A stretch of DNA of 64,000 nucleotides, from the NCBI RefSeq assembly GCF_001606025.1, contig NZ_CP014945.1:2728001-2792000 (forward strand). Reading direction: 5' to 3'. The notes beneath the pieces were generated by a model. That model was not told where the DNA came from. It worked only from the letters and a program-made list of their open reading frames with translations, and made no database searches. Position 1 is the first letter of the stretch, and every line of letters begins with the position of its first letter. A program made the translations under genes and the position numbers. This document shows, piece after piece, positions 9,621 through 18,261 of this stretch. Origin of the DNA: Psychrobacter alimentarius. GTDB lineage: Bacteria > Pseudomonadota > Gammaproteobacteria > Pseudomonadales > Moraxellaceae.

Positions 9621-9932
9621 ATGGAACTCGATAACGCTACCATCAAACGCCTACGAGGCATTGGTCACGAGCTTAAACCTATTGTCATGATTGGCAATAA
9701 AGGTGTCACACCGACTATCGCAGAGGAGATTGATCGCGCTTTGTCAGATCATGAACTCATTAAAGTAAAACTGCCTGCCGGTACTAAAGAAGAGCGTGAT
9801 GTCATTGGTGCAGAGCTTGCCGCAGCTGCGAATGCAACTTTGATTCACTCAATCGGTCGTATGGCGTTGTTACTGCGTAAAAATCCGCATGCCAACCCAA
9901 AACTGTCTAATTTGGCACGTCACGCTCAGTAA
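9621..9932 (+). CDS. yhbY: Ribosome-associated RNA-binding protein YhbY (CRM domain)
   Basis: Single CRS1/YhbY (CRM) RNA-binding domain protein associated with the 50S ribosome precursor. 103 residues, close to the 97 of E. coli YhbY. The N-terminal LRGIGHELKPIVMIGNKGVTP includes the GxxG-type loop (GNKG), and the C-terminal half has the expected ALSDHELIKVKL and GRMALLLRKNP stretches. It is divergent from rlmE, a conserved arrangement. A terminator follows. Confidence 0.95.
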   Translation: MELDNATIKRLRGIGHELKPIVMIGNKGVTPTIAEEIDRALSDHELIKVKLPAGTKEERDVIGAELAAAANATLIHSIGRMALLLRKNPHANPKLSNLARHAQ

Positions 9933-10010
9933 TTTGTAACGACAAGCTTGGTTTGAATAAATTTCTACTGTGATTGCTAAGTTATTATTCAAATCATTAC
10001 GATAGCACCT

Positions 10011-10042
10011 AAAAGCCGCGCTGCATCATGCTCGCGGCTTTT
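10011..10042 (+). terminator. Rho-independent terminator after yhbY
   Basis: Perfect stem AAAAGCCGCG / CGCGGCTTTT with a 12-nt loop, 79 bp after the yhbY stop. Confidence 0.8.
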
Positions 10043-10136
10043 ATAATGTGTATTTTTTATAGCGAGCTTATCTTAGCGTTTCTCATTATAAGATAAGCCG
10101 TTTTTTCTCATTAATGTTCTTGAGTATTATCAGATT

Positions 10137-10862
10137 ATGAGCCAAACCTTTACCCTTTGTGTGGCCACTGATACGTTGGTCAATGATGCCCAGCAAATCG
10201 GGGTAGCCGTGGACGAACTCCGTCGTATCGGCATTCAAGTAACTGCCGAAATTGTGCAACGACCAACATTGCATTTACAACTCACGTATTATATTACCGT
10301 ACCCACACCTTCTTTGGCCGCCAAACTTAACTGGCCGGCATGGCAGACCAAGCAAATAGGCTTCTCTGATTATCTTTGGGAAGAAACGTGCCTTGAATGT
10401 TTTATTACAGGCAGTTTAGCCAAAAATGAAGTCGACTACGCAAAAAATGCAGAGTCTTATATCGAAATCAACGCCAGTCCAGATGGTCGTTATGCGCTAT
10501 ATCGGTTTGAAAGTTATCGCAACCCTTCAACACTGCCGCCTGCCCCTTTGTACCATATGGATAGACACGAACGTATAGGCATTTATTGGGAGGATAAGTC
10601 TTTACAGCAACGCTCACCAGTTGATACTTCTTTATCTACCAAATCATCGTTAGCCTCTACCATTCCAAGTTATGAACGACGTTTTAGCATACTTTTGAAT
10701 CAATTGCCCAAGCAACAATATGCATTTAATAACACGGTGGTTGAATACATACATCCCTGCGTTATTTTAAAGTTTAATGAAACGGCTTTATATTTTGCCC
10801 CACGCCATGCTTCACCACCTGATTTTCATAATCGTCATTATTGGTCTAAATTTGAAGGTTAG
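10137..10862 (+). CDS. DOMON-like domain protein of unknown function
   Basis: 241 residues without a signal peptide or TM segment. The central part, SYIEINASPDGRYALYRFESYRNPSTLPP preceded by WEETCLECFI, matches the conserved core of bacterial DOMON-like proteins, a beta-sandwich family proposed to bind sugar or haem; no activity has been established. The C-terminal part ends with sequence like YIHPCVILKF and FAPRHASPPDFHNR. The ATG is preceded only by a weak ribosome binding site. It is convergent with the next gene across a shared terminator. Confidence 0.65.
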   Translation: MSQTFTLCVATDTLVNDAQQIGVAVDELRRIGIQVTAEIVQRPTLHLQLTYYITVPTPSLAAKLNWPAWQTKQIGFSDYLWEETCLECFITGSLAKNEVDYAKNAESYIEINASPDGRYALYRFESYRNPSTLPPAPLYHMDRHERIGIYWEDKSLQQRSPVDTSLSTKSSLASTIPSYERRFSILLNQLPKQQYAFNNTVVEYIHPCVILKFNETALYFAPRHASPPDFHNRHYWSKFEG

Positions 10863-10951
10863 TCATATTTTTTCCGCTTGATTACCTTACTTATTAATAG
10901 GCACAGAATCTTTTTTCAATTGCCCTTCTATCACACATCGTTACTTCAAAT

Positions 10952-10987
10952 AAAAAAAGCCTAGTAATGTCGAAAACATTACTAGGC
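10952..10987. terminator. Rho-independent terminator between convergent genes
   Basis: Perfect 12-bp stem GCCTAGTAATGT / ACATTACTAGGC with loop CGAAA. The A-run on its left gives a T-tract for minus-strand transcription from 11026. It may also stop the plus-strand gene. Confidence 0.85.
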
Positions 10988-11025
10988 CTGGAGAAACTGG
11001 TCGAATTAAAGAGCTATTTAACTGA

Positions 11026-11754
11026 TTATTTGTCCGCCATAGCAAGATAGATACCACGGTCTGACGCATCGTCAACGTACTGCGAATCACGCCATGTAGT
11101 ATAGCTATGAGAGCCACTATAAGGATTGATGCTGTTTTGACGGAAGTCAGACACCCATGTATTGCCATCAAAAATTTGGATATGACCATGAGGACGGCTT
11201 GAGGTGCGGTTAAAGACAACGACATCACCAACTTGTGGTTGCATATCGTTACTGATCTTAGTGAAGCCTGCTTGGGCCAAAGTGCCGCGTGAGGCGTACT
11301 GATAAGCGGATGGATTAGGCGTAAATTCGTAACCGGCTGATTGTAGCGCTTTACGTACGTAGCGTGCGCAGTAACCAGAACTTCTAGATAGGGCAACTCG
11401 TGCGGCATTTGCTGCTGCAATAGCAGGGGCAGAGTTACTATCAGGGGTGCGGCTGGCTTGTTGCTGACGCTGCTCATAAGACAAACGGCTGGTTAGCGAG
11501 GCAAGCTGGTATTCTTTTTGCTTAGCATGGGCACTTAGATTATCAATAGCTTGGCTGATCTCATCGTTGCTATATACATGAGCGCCACTGTTAGTGCTAT
11601 AGATATTACGACTAGAACCGTAGTTCGCAGAAGCAGAAATATTTGTGATGGTATGACTCAAGGTATTATTCGGTTGAAAGGTGGTTTCGACAGCACCACT
11701 CGTCTGTGCTATACCCATTCCCAATACTGACAAAAGCAATAAAGCTTGTTTCAT
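11026..11754 (-). CDS. Secreted CHAP/NlpC-like cysteine hydrolase candidate
   Basis: Probably a periplasmic or secreted peptidoglycan amidase or endopeptidase. The ATG at 11754 (after AGGT) gives a clean signal peptide, MKQALLLLSVLGMGIAQTSG; the longer upstream frame has no such logic. After an alpha-helical linker comes a catalytic-looking domain with Cys in SGYCARYVRKAL, a GDVVVFN strand, and His in RPHGHIQIFDG, followed by WVSDFRQ. This Cys-His layout is that of CHAP/NlpC-P60-type hydrolases. The precise family and substrate are not certain. Confidence 0.65.
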   Translation of the reverse strand: MKQALLLLSVLGMGIAQTSGAVETTFQPNNTLSHTITNISASANYGSSRNIYSTNSGAHVYSNDEISQAIDNLSAHAKQKEYQLASLTSRLSYEQRQQQASRTPDSNSAPAIAAANAARVALSRSSGYCARYVRKALQSAGYEFTPNPSAYQYASRGTLAQAGFTKISNDMQPQVGDVVVFNRTSSRPHGHIQIFDGNTWVSDFRQNSINPYSGSHSYTTWRDSQYVDDASDRGIYLAMADK

Positions 11755-11992
11755 AAATTTACTACCTATTGTTAATACAAGACCGCTCGTCATCCATGAC
11801 AAAGCATCAATTAATTTAGAGGATATAATCATAAAATAAACATGATAAAATCCTTGTTACAACAGCCCACTCTTTTTTCTATAGTGACTAGTATTGATTA
11901 CATCAGGCTAGTCAAATATCTCGTAAATCGTTTGTTATATATTGCTTTTAGCATGTCTATCGACGTTGTCACCTATTAGATGAGTCATTGCG

Positions 11993-12508
11993 ATGTCAAA
12001 AAAACAGCCTAATCGGCTTGCTAAACTTATCGATCATCAAGCTTTTGCTGGTAGTGCGCTACCACAAACTCTTGCTGATAATATGCGGCTATATACAAAA
12101 ATGACCGCTGAGATAAAAGAGCTACTGGTAGATTGTCTACCTGAAGAAATCCTTAGTACCTGTTGGGTTGTAGGATTTACTCCTGAGCAACTCATACTCA
12201 GTGTTGGCTCTGTAACAGCTGCTAATCATATCCGCTATTTACAGAGTGCTTATTTGCGAGTGTTAACAGAGCAATCAATTACATTTAAACAACTCAAACA
12301 AATTCGCGTCGTAATTGCTAAAACTTCCGCTCATAATCATTCAATTCAACAATCATCGTCATTATCAATGACCAAATCAAAAACTCTTGAAATCAATGAA
12401 AATCAGGCCCTTAGCCAAAACACAAAGCGGACTATATCACAGGCCGCAGAGCATGTCACCACTGATGAAAATCTCAAAAAAGCCCTTTTACGCTTAATAA
12501 ATGATTAA
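11993..12508 (+). CDS. DciA-like protein (DUF721), putative DnaB loader
   Basis: 171 residues. The region from about residue 45 to 110, with CLPEEILSTCWVVGFTPEQLILSVGSVTAANHIRYLQS, resembles DciA (DUF721), the ancestral loader of the replicative helicase DnaB. In pseudomonads and relatives dciA neighbours lpxC at the end of the dcw cluster, and here lpxC is the next gene, convergently oriented. The C-terminal 60 residues are Ser/Thr-rich and poorly conserved in character. The call is based on pattern plus context. Confidence 0.65.
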   Translation: MSKKQPNRLAKLIDHQAFAGSALPQTLADNMRLYTKMTAEIKELLVDCLPEEILSTCWVVGFTPEQLILSVGSVTAANHIRYLQSAYLRVLTEQSITFKQLKQIRVVIAKTSAHNHSIQQSSSLSMTKSKTLEINENQALSQNTKRTISQAAEHVTTDENLKKALLRLIND

Positions 12509-12592
12509 AAATCATGACTTCATAATGTAAAGTTATGTAAATAAAATCGTGAAAATTAACGAGTAACGCTGGGGTTTTGTAATATTACAAAC

Positions 12593-12650
12593 AAAAAAAA
12601 TCATCTATTGGCATCATTCATAATTTGAATGCTACCAATAGATGATTTAA
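12593..12650. terminator. Terminator hairpin between dciA-like gene and lpxC
   Basis: Stem AATCATCTATTGG / CCAATAGATGATT with a loop of about 23 nt. It is bordered by an A8 run on the left and TTTAAAAA on the right. It separates two convergent genes and can act on both. Confidence 0.7.
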
Positions 12651-12806
12651 AAACCATCTACAGCTTTTGTATTCTCTACTCTGAAGTAGAATTTTTAAAA
12701 TGACTCGAACAATATATTCAAAAAATAGAATATTATAGGAATGTAATTATAGCCCGATCATGTAATATTGCGTAAATGTTTCGATACTTCGTGTATATTC
12801 CTGTAT

Positions 12807-13724
12807 TCATCCTTCAACAGCTAAATCTTCTAAAGGTAAATACTTGATAGGACAAGTTACATTGTCATCAAAAGTTACAATTTCAAAATTATCATGGTCA
12901 GATAGTATTTCACGCACCAGTAAATTGTTTAGCGCATGACCAGATTTATAAGCATTAAAGCGACCCAAAATTGGATAACCGATTAAATATAAATCTCCCA
13001 AAGCATCCAGAATTTTGTGACGGACAAACTCATCATTGAAGCGTAAGCCTTCTTCATTCAATACGTTTGCTTCATCGATGACGATTGCATTGTCCATGCT
13101 ACCGCCTAACGCCAAGTTGTTTTGGCGCATTGCCTCAATATCACGCAAAAAACCAAAAGTACGTGCTGAGCTTAATTGTTCAATGAAGTTTTGTGTAGAA
13201 AACTGCAGCTGAGCGTGCTGAAAGTTTTTATCAATAGCAGGATGATCAAAATCGATTTCAAAATTTAGCTCAAAACCGTCATAAGGACGCAGTTCTGCCC
13301 ATTTATCATCCACTTTTACACGTACAGGCCGAACAATTCTAATGAACTTTTTAGCAGCTTCTTGCTCACACAACCCTGCTTCAAGTAACAATCCAACAAA
13401 AGGTGCAGCGCTACCATCCATGATTGGTATTTCTGAGGCAGAAACACGAATCAAGAGGTTATCTATGCCAAGTCCAGCAATCGCGCTCAAAAGGTGCTCG
13501 ACGGTGCCGACACGAGTACCACCAAATACGAGATTTGACGACATCATAGTATCTTGTACTAAAAAGGCACTGGCTGGGATTGGCTGACTGCCTTCGATAT
13601 CAGAGCGCTCGAAAACAATACCAGTATCCACTGGCTGCGGATAAAACTCTAAGTTAACAGGCTGACCACTATGGAGACCTGTACCTGTAACAGCAATCGC
13701 AGTTTTTAGGGTTCTTTGGTTCAT
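12807..13724 (-). CDS. lpxC: UDP-3-O-acyl-N-acetylglucosamine deacetylase LpxC
   Basis: Zinc enzyme of the first committed step of lipid A synthesis. The catalytic base and ligand are E76-H77 in VGTVEHLLSAIAG. The other ligands are H236 and D240 in HKILDALGDLY, and H263 is in SGHALNN. The ATG at 13724 gives 305 residues, the standard length, and the canonical MNQRTLKT N-terminus; an upstream ATG in frame is not needed. It is last in the dcw cluster after ftsZ, as in E. coli. FtsH, which degrades LpxC in E. coli, is encoded 5 kb away. Confidence 0.97.
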   Translation of the reverse strand: MNQRTLKTAIAVTGTGLHSGQPVNLEFYPQPVDTGIVFERSDIEGSQPIPASAFLVQDTMMSSNLVFGGTRVGTVEHLLSAIAGLGIDNLLIRVSASEIPIMDGSAAPFVGLLLEAGLCEQEAAKKFIRIVRPVRVKVDDKWAELRPYDGFELNFEIDFDHPAIDKNFQHAQLQFSTQNFIEQLSSARTFGFLRDIEAMRQNNLALGGSMDNAIVIDEANVLNEEGLRFNDEFVRHKILDALGDLYLIGYPILGRFNAYKSGHALNNLLVREILSDHDNFEIVTFDDNVTCPIKYLPLEDLAVEG

Positions 13725-14045
13725 GGCTGTCTTCTCACATATTTTGTTACAATTGCCATAGTGTATCATTACCTACCCCCATTTCGCTATAGCTAATACT
13801 CTTTAATTTGCTTATCTCCTTGATTGATAACACTTATCGTCATATATATTCATGATTTATGGCGCTTAGTATTTATGTTTCTTTGTATAAACATCCAACT
13901 TTTCGAAACATTTTATGCAATAAAATCATCAGATATGTCCATTTGATGACAATTTTCATGCTATCTACTATTTAGAAGCATGAAAAAGCCAGCGACTCAG
14001 CGCTGGCTTTTTCATGCTTCTAAATACTTGGTGTCTCTATAAGAA
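13725..14045. other. ftsZ-lpxC intergenic region
   Basis: 321 bp containing the large palindromic terminator at 13969-14026. The remaining 240 bp upstream of lpxC is AT-rich and should carry an lpxC promoter. No gene is visible. Confidence 0.5.
13969..14026. terminator. Terminator with 26-bp perfect stem after ftsZ
   Basis: Perfectly paired 26-bp arms (13969-13994 and 14001-14026) around the loop ACTCAG. The inner part AAAAAGCCAGCG / CGCTGGCTTTTT is a normal bidirectional terminator; the outer 14 bp (with GAAGCATG) extend the stem well past what termination needs. It lies 20 bp from the ftsZ stop. Confidence 0.8.
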
Positions 14046-15245
14046 TTACTTATTTTGTTGACGCTTTAAATAATCTTGAATACTGTTGGTTTTGGTTTTA
14101 GGCTGCTCTTGAGGTGCGTTCGAACGTGCTGCGGTATCTTGGTAAATTTGGGCTTGTGCTTGTTTTTGACTGTTTAGCGCACTAGTATGTACGTTAGGAT
14201 CGACAGGTTGGGTGCTATTAACCGATGGAACTGGTTGCTCCACCACTTCTGGTTCTTGACCCGCGTTTTCATCTAACGTTAGGCCTGTAGCGATAACGGT
14301 CACGTGCAAGTCATCTCCCATTTTTTCATCAATCACAGAACCATAGAAAATATGAGCGTCATCGATATCGGTAATTTCTTCGACTATGGCACTGATTTTA
14401 CTCATTTCATCCAAAGATAATGATTCAGAGGAAATCACGTTGACCAATAGACCTTTGGCATTTTCCAAACGCAAATCATCAAGTAGTGGCGATCTGATGG
14501 CTTTTTCGGTCGCTTGACGCGCACGGTCATCACCGCTTGCACGACCAATACCCATCATTGCGTGGCCTTTAGCCGTCATTGCCGTACGAATATCATTAAA
14601 ATCGATGTTAATCATACCTTCGCTAGCGATGGTTTCGGCAATACCCTGAACGGCGTGCAGTAAAACATCATCCGCTTTTTTGAAAGCGTCTTGCATAGAG
14701 ATATTACCGTAGACACTCATCAACTTATCATTTGGAATCGTAATGATAGAATCCACAAAGTTGGTCAACTGCTCAATACCCGCTTTAGCAGCTTTGATAC
14801 GTTTGCCGCCTTCAAATTTGAAAGGTGTGGTCACTACTGCAACGGTCAAAACTTCCATTTCTTTAGCAATACGAGCAACCACTGGCGCAGCACCTGTACC
14901 TGTACCACCACCCATACCTGCGGTGATAAATACCATATCGGAATGCTCAAGTAAGGCACGGATGGCTTCTTCTTCGCTCTCTGCCGCTTCACGTCCTACT
15001 TCTGGGTTTGCCCCTGCACCAAGACCACGATTTGTTTTTGCACCAAGTTGTAATTTGTGCGGCGCAGTTAAACGATCAAGCGCTTGTTTATCCGTATTAG
15101 CACAGACAAAGGTTACACCTCTAATTCCTTGTTGTACCATATGCTCAACCGCATTACCGCCGCCACCACCCACACCGAATACAGTGAAGCTCGCTTGGCC
15201 GTTATTTTGAAGCTGGTTATCATCTGGCATGGTGTATTTTGACAT
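14046..15245 (-). CDS. ftsZ: Cell division protein FtsZ
   Basis: Tubulin-like GTPase that builds the Z ring. The nucleotide-binding GVGGGGGNAVEHM and tubulin signature GGGTGTGAAPVVA are intact, followed by NKxD-like and T7-loop sequence (NIDFNDIRTAM). A variable Gln/Pro-rich linker leads to the C-terminal tail SIQDYLKRQQNK, the docking peptide for FtsA. The ATG at 15245 (MSKYTMPDD) follows GGAGAA and gives 399 residues; the upstream in-frame extension has no conserved sequence. Order ftsQ-ftsA-ftsZ is canonical. Confidence 0.97.
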   Translation of the reverse strand: MSKYTMPDDNQLQNNGQASFTVFGVGGGGGNAVEHMVQQGIRGVTFVCANTDKQALDRLTAPHKLQLGAKTNRGLGAGANPEVGREAAESEEEAIRALLEHSDMVFITAGMGGGTGTGAAPVVARIAKEMEVLTVAVVTTPFKFEGGKRIKAAKAGIEQLTNFVDSIITIPNDKLMSVYGNISMQDAFKKADDVLLHAVQGIAETIASEGMINIDFNDIRTAMTAKGHAMMGIGRASGDDRARQATEKAIRSPLLDDLRLENAKGLLVNVISSESLSLDEMSKISAIVEEITDIDDAHIFYGSVIDEKMGDDLHVTVIATGLTLDENAGQEPEVVEQPVPSVNSTQPVDPNVHTSALNSQKQAQAQIYQDTAARSNAPQEQPKTKTNSIQDYLKRQQNK

Positions 15246-15502
15246 AAAAAAGATTCTCCAGTTGCAAATAGCGTAATGGTCGATACGTGGTAACGCACTC
15301 ATGAGTTGCGCTATCGACACACTATATATATAAATGTATTTAAATAAAACAGGGCTATGGATTAAACCATACAGCTTAGACAAAATATGTCATCACCGAT
15401 CAAGGCATTACTTTCAATATTACATCATCTTTAGATCAGATTATTTCAATGCATTTTGCAAGGGGTCAATCTTCTAAACATTTAAAAATATATAAAACAC
15501 GA

Positions 15503-16795
15503 CTACAATATTTTTTTCAGTACGCTCGCAAAACGTTGTCCTGCACTTTGAAAAACCCCTGTCACTCGGTTTTTCTGAATCGCTTCAGGCTCACTTTTTT
15601 CACTGCGGCGGAACTGCTCACTCTGACTATAGAGTAGTGTACCAAATGCTGTCTGATAAGCGCGATCATTTACTTGAATATTAAGCTGTTTAAAGGATTC
15701 ATCGTTATCAAAATGATTGTAAGCACTAATTGCAGGATGAGTATTGGTCAATACCACTGGCATTTTGAGCAGCTTTTTGGCAAAAGGGACCATACCTTTA
15801 ATCATGCTACCGCCGCCAGATAATACGATACCTTTATCAATATATCCTATCAGGTCGGCGTCATGCAATTGACGAGCCACCTCAGTAAATATCTGGACAT
15901 AACGTGCTTCAATGATGCGTGCTAAGTTATAGACACCAATATTGATCTCATCGTTTGAGCCTTGCGGCTTAAAAAGAAAGAATGAGCTCGGATCGACGCT
16001 ATTGACATCAACTGTACCATGGGTCTTTTTAAGCTTTTCTGCTTCAATCATTGAGATACCGAAGTCGGCTGAAATATCCATTGTCACTTCATGACTGCCT
16101 GTGGCGATACAATGCGTAAAAATCAGCTTATTTTCTTTGTACACACAAATGCTAGTGGTGCTGGCACCGATATCAACCAAACAAACTCCTTGCAAGCGCT
16201 CATCGCTCATCAAGCTGTATTCAGCACTTGTCACTGCATCAAACACGATATGATCGATACCAACATCGCAGCTTTGCAGTAATTTTTGGATATTCTGACG
16301 ACTAGACACTGGCATCATCATTAAGTGATACATGACAGTGATATTGTGTGCCATCATCTCGATTGCATCATCGACCATAAAGTCTTGATCATCGACGTAA
16401 ATACCTTGCTGACAGCAATGCATGAGATAATAATCTGATGGTAAATCACGAGATTTGGCATTGGATAATGCTTGTACCATATCCTTGGCACGGACAACTT
16501 CATCCTCTACACGGACTTCACCTGCGCTATTTTTACTAGACAATTCAGGCGCAGCAAGTGTCAACCACACGCTATGTACACGGCAGTTAGCAGTGTCTTC
16601 TGCTTCTTGTATTGCTTGCTTAATAGCGCCTTGCAGTCGTTCACGATGCTTTATTTGACCTTGATAAAAATCGCTGTTTTTAACCTGCCCTACGCCTAAA
16701 ATACGAATGTCTTTTGCAGAGACAACATTGCCGATAACGACATAAACTGCCGTGGCACTTAAATGGACAACAACTAGATTTTCAGTATTTTTCAT
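15503..16795 (-). CDS. ftsA: Cell division protein FtsA
   Basis: Actin-like ATPase that tethers FtsZ to the membrane. The N-terminal VVHLSATAVYVVIG strand, the phosphate motif LVDIGASTTSICVY, the GIVLSGGGSMIKGM adenosine motif and a C-terminal amphipathic helix (QRFASVLKKIL) for membrane binding are present. I use the ATG at 16795 (MKNTENLVVV), giving 430 residues; an ATG 16 codons upstream adds residues atypical for FtsA. Neither start has a good ribosome binding site. It lies between ftsQ and ftsZ. Confidence 0.93.
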   Translation of the reverse strand: MKNTENLVVVHLSATAVYVVIGNVVSAKDIRILGVGQVKNSDFYQGQIKHRERLQGAIKQAIQEAEDTANCRVHSVWLTLAAPELSSKNSAGEVRVEDEVVRAKDMVQALSNAKSRDLPSDYYLMHCCQQGIYVDDQDFMVDDAIEMMAHNITVMYHLMMMPVSSRQNIQKLLQSCDVGIDHIVFDAVTSAEYSLMSDERLQGVCLVDIGASTTSICVYKENKLIFTHCIATGSHEVTMDISADFGISMIEAEKLKKTHGTVDVNSVDPSSFFLFKPQGSNDEINIGVYNLARIIEARYVQIFTEVARQLHDADLIGYIDKGIVLSGGGSMIKGMVPFAKKLLKMPVVLTNTHPAISAYNHFDNDESFKQLNIQVNDRAYQTAFGTLLYSQSEQFRRSEKSEPEAIQKNRVTGVFQSAGQRFASVLKKIL

Positions 16796-16966
16796 GTTAC
16801 CAGACAAATTATCGCTAAACAGGAAACCGAATGACGTTCCCATTAAATCATTAAAAAAAGCGCTATCAACACGCTATGATGTTGTTTGTTCAATACTAAT
16901 TACTATCAAAATTGCTCAAATCAAAATGCGCTTTTTCTTTGCCACATACCTGATTTTTGCTATCTA

Positions 16967-17761
16967 CTACTGTGATTCATCAGTCTGTGGCTGATTCATA
17001 TTCCAAGCAATGGTAAAGCCATTCTTATAACGCAAATCTACAGACTGTATGTCATCGCGACGATTTTTTAATTGATTGCCAAGCAGCTGACTTAAATTCA
17101 GTAGTTTTTGTGCGGTATTTTCATTGTCAACGATGACACGCAATCCATTATCAAATCGAATTAACCATGTCATTCTTGGTGACAAGATAATATCTTCTAC
17201 TTGAATACCAAGCGGTGCATACCAGTCATTAACTTGTTGCATTTGCTGCATGATAACAGGGGCTTGTGTCAGCTCGCCTTGTAAAGTGGCAAATTGCTCT
17301 TGCGTCAGATCTTTATCATCTGCAGGGATAAAAACAACCCCTTTTGCATCGACCAAACGCTCTGTACCAAAATTGGCTACCGCTTGTTTAGGCAATGCAG
17401 TAATTACAATACCACGCTGCCAGTCACGAGAAACACTGACTTGATCTACCCAAGCCAAACCTGTCGCAATGTCTCTTAAGGCCTGTAAATCAGAGGTAAA
17501 AAAACTACTGACCTTTTGCTGATCCATGACTTGCTGCAATGATTGGTACTCTGCACTTGTCAAACCTTTATTACTAACATAAATAGCAGCAGGAGGTGCA
17601 TCACGTAATGCTTTCCCACCCATCATCAGTATCAATACAAGTAATCCTAACACTAACACCATAAAGAAGTATTTAAGTGTGGTTGGTACTTGAAACTTAG
17701 ATTTTGGGCGACGGGTTTTATCACTCATCAAGTCAGTTATTTCGTTGACAGTTTGAGCCAT
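16967..17761 (-). CDS. ftsQ: Cell division protein FtsQ
   Basis: Bitopic divisome protein that links FtsB/FtsL to the Z ring. 264 residues: a basic cytoplasmic tail, one TM helix (about residues 30-47, KYFFMVLVLGLLVLILMM), a POTRA-like domain (residues about 55-125) and the FtsQ domain with SPRMTWLIRFDNGLRVIVDNE. The C-terminal RYKNGFTIAWN is typical. The start at 17761 follows AAAGGT. The gap to ddl upstream is unusually long for a dcw cluster. Confidence 0.92.
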   Translation of the reverse strand: MAQTVNEITDLMSDKTRRPKSKFQVPTTLKYFFMVLVLGLLVLILMMGGKALRDAPPAAIYVSNKGLTSAEYQSLQQVMDQQKVSSFFTSDLQALRDIATGLAWVDQVSVSRDWQRGIVITALPKQAVANFGTERLVDAKGVVFIPADDKDLTQEQFATLQGELTQAPVIMQQMQQVNDWYAPLGIQVEDIILSPRMTWLIRFDNGLRVIVDNENTAQKLLNLSQLLGNQLKNRRDDIQSVDLRYKNGFTIAWNMNQPQTDESQ

Positions 17762-18261
17762 AACGACCTTTGCCTCTGTAATTGCATAAACCAGTTATGC
17801 AGGTTATTGATATAAGTATGCAGTCTTTTTTTGCAGCAGCCTATTGATTCAATATGTTATCAAAATCTTTGATAAAAACGGCATAAATGATACCGCCATA
17901 CTGATTCAAACGTAACATTTTTCTCAATGTATGAATAACTTATGAACAGTATTCATATAAAACATAAATATCACTAAAACAGACCAATAATTACAATATT
18001 AACGTATTTTATGGTTAAACAATAGCCTAACACTGCGTAGTGACGGTGAATTTACACAAGTTTACACGACGCTGTGTTATAGCAGCTCTAGCGACACATT
18101 CATGCACTATAAATCACTGCATTTAGAAATACCATAAAAGACGCCATCGAGTTCTTTATGGTATCTGCCTCTTTTAAACCGTTCTACCGTGCGTCTTTTT
18201 CATTAAAACCTATTTAATGAACCGCCTTTTAGTACAGCAAACGATTTACCTTAAACCTTAA
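17762..18261. promoter_or_regulatory. 500-bp spacer between ddl and ftsQ
   Basis: No coding sequence is visible. In many gammaproteobacteria ddl and ftsQ are nearly contiguous, so this AT-rich 500 bp probably carries a separate promoter region for ftsQAZ. It also holds a hairpin at 18129-18164 that may attenuate read-through from ddl. I cannot name a specific promoter. Confidence 0.5.
18129..18164 (-). terminator. Weak hairpin downstream of ddl
   Basis: Ten-bp stem ATACCATAAA / TTTATGGTAT with a 16-nt loop, 97 bp past the ddl stop. The T-tract is poor, so termination is uncertain. Confidence 0.35.

Noticed and set aside
10941..11477. 178-codon minus-strand frame overlapping the CHAP/NlpC-like gene
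   Set aside because: It is a shadow of the 11026-11754 frame, which has a signal peptide, catalytic-looking motifs and a ribosome binding site. The alternative protein shows no family pattern.
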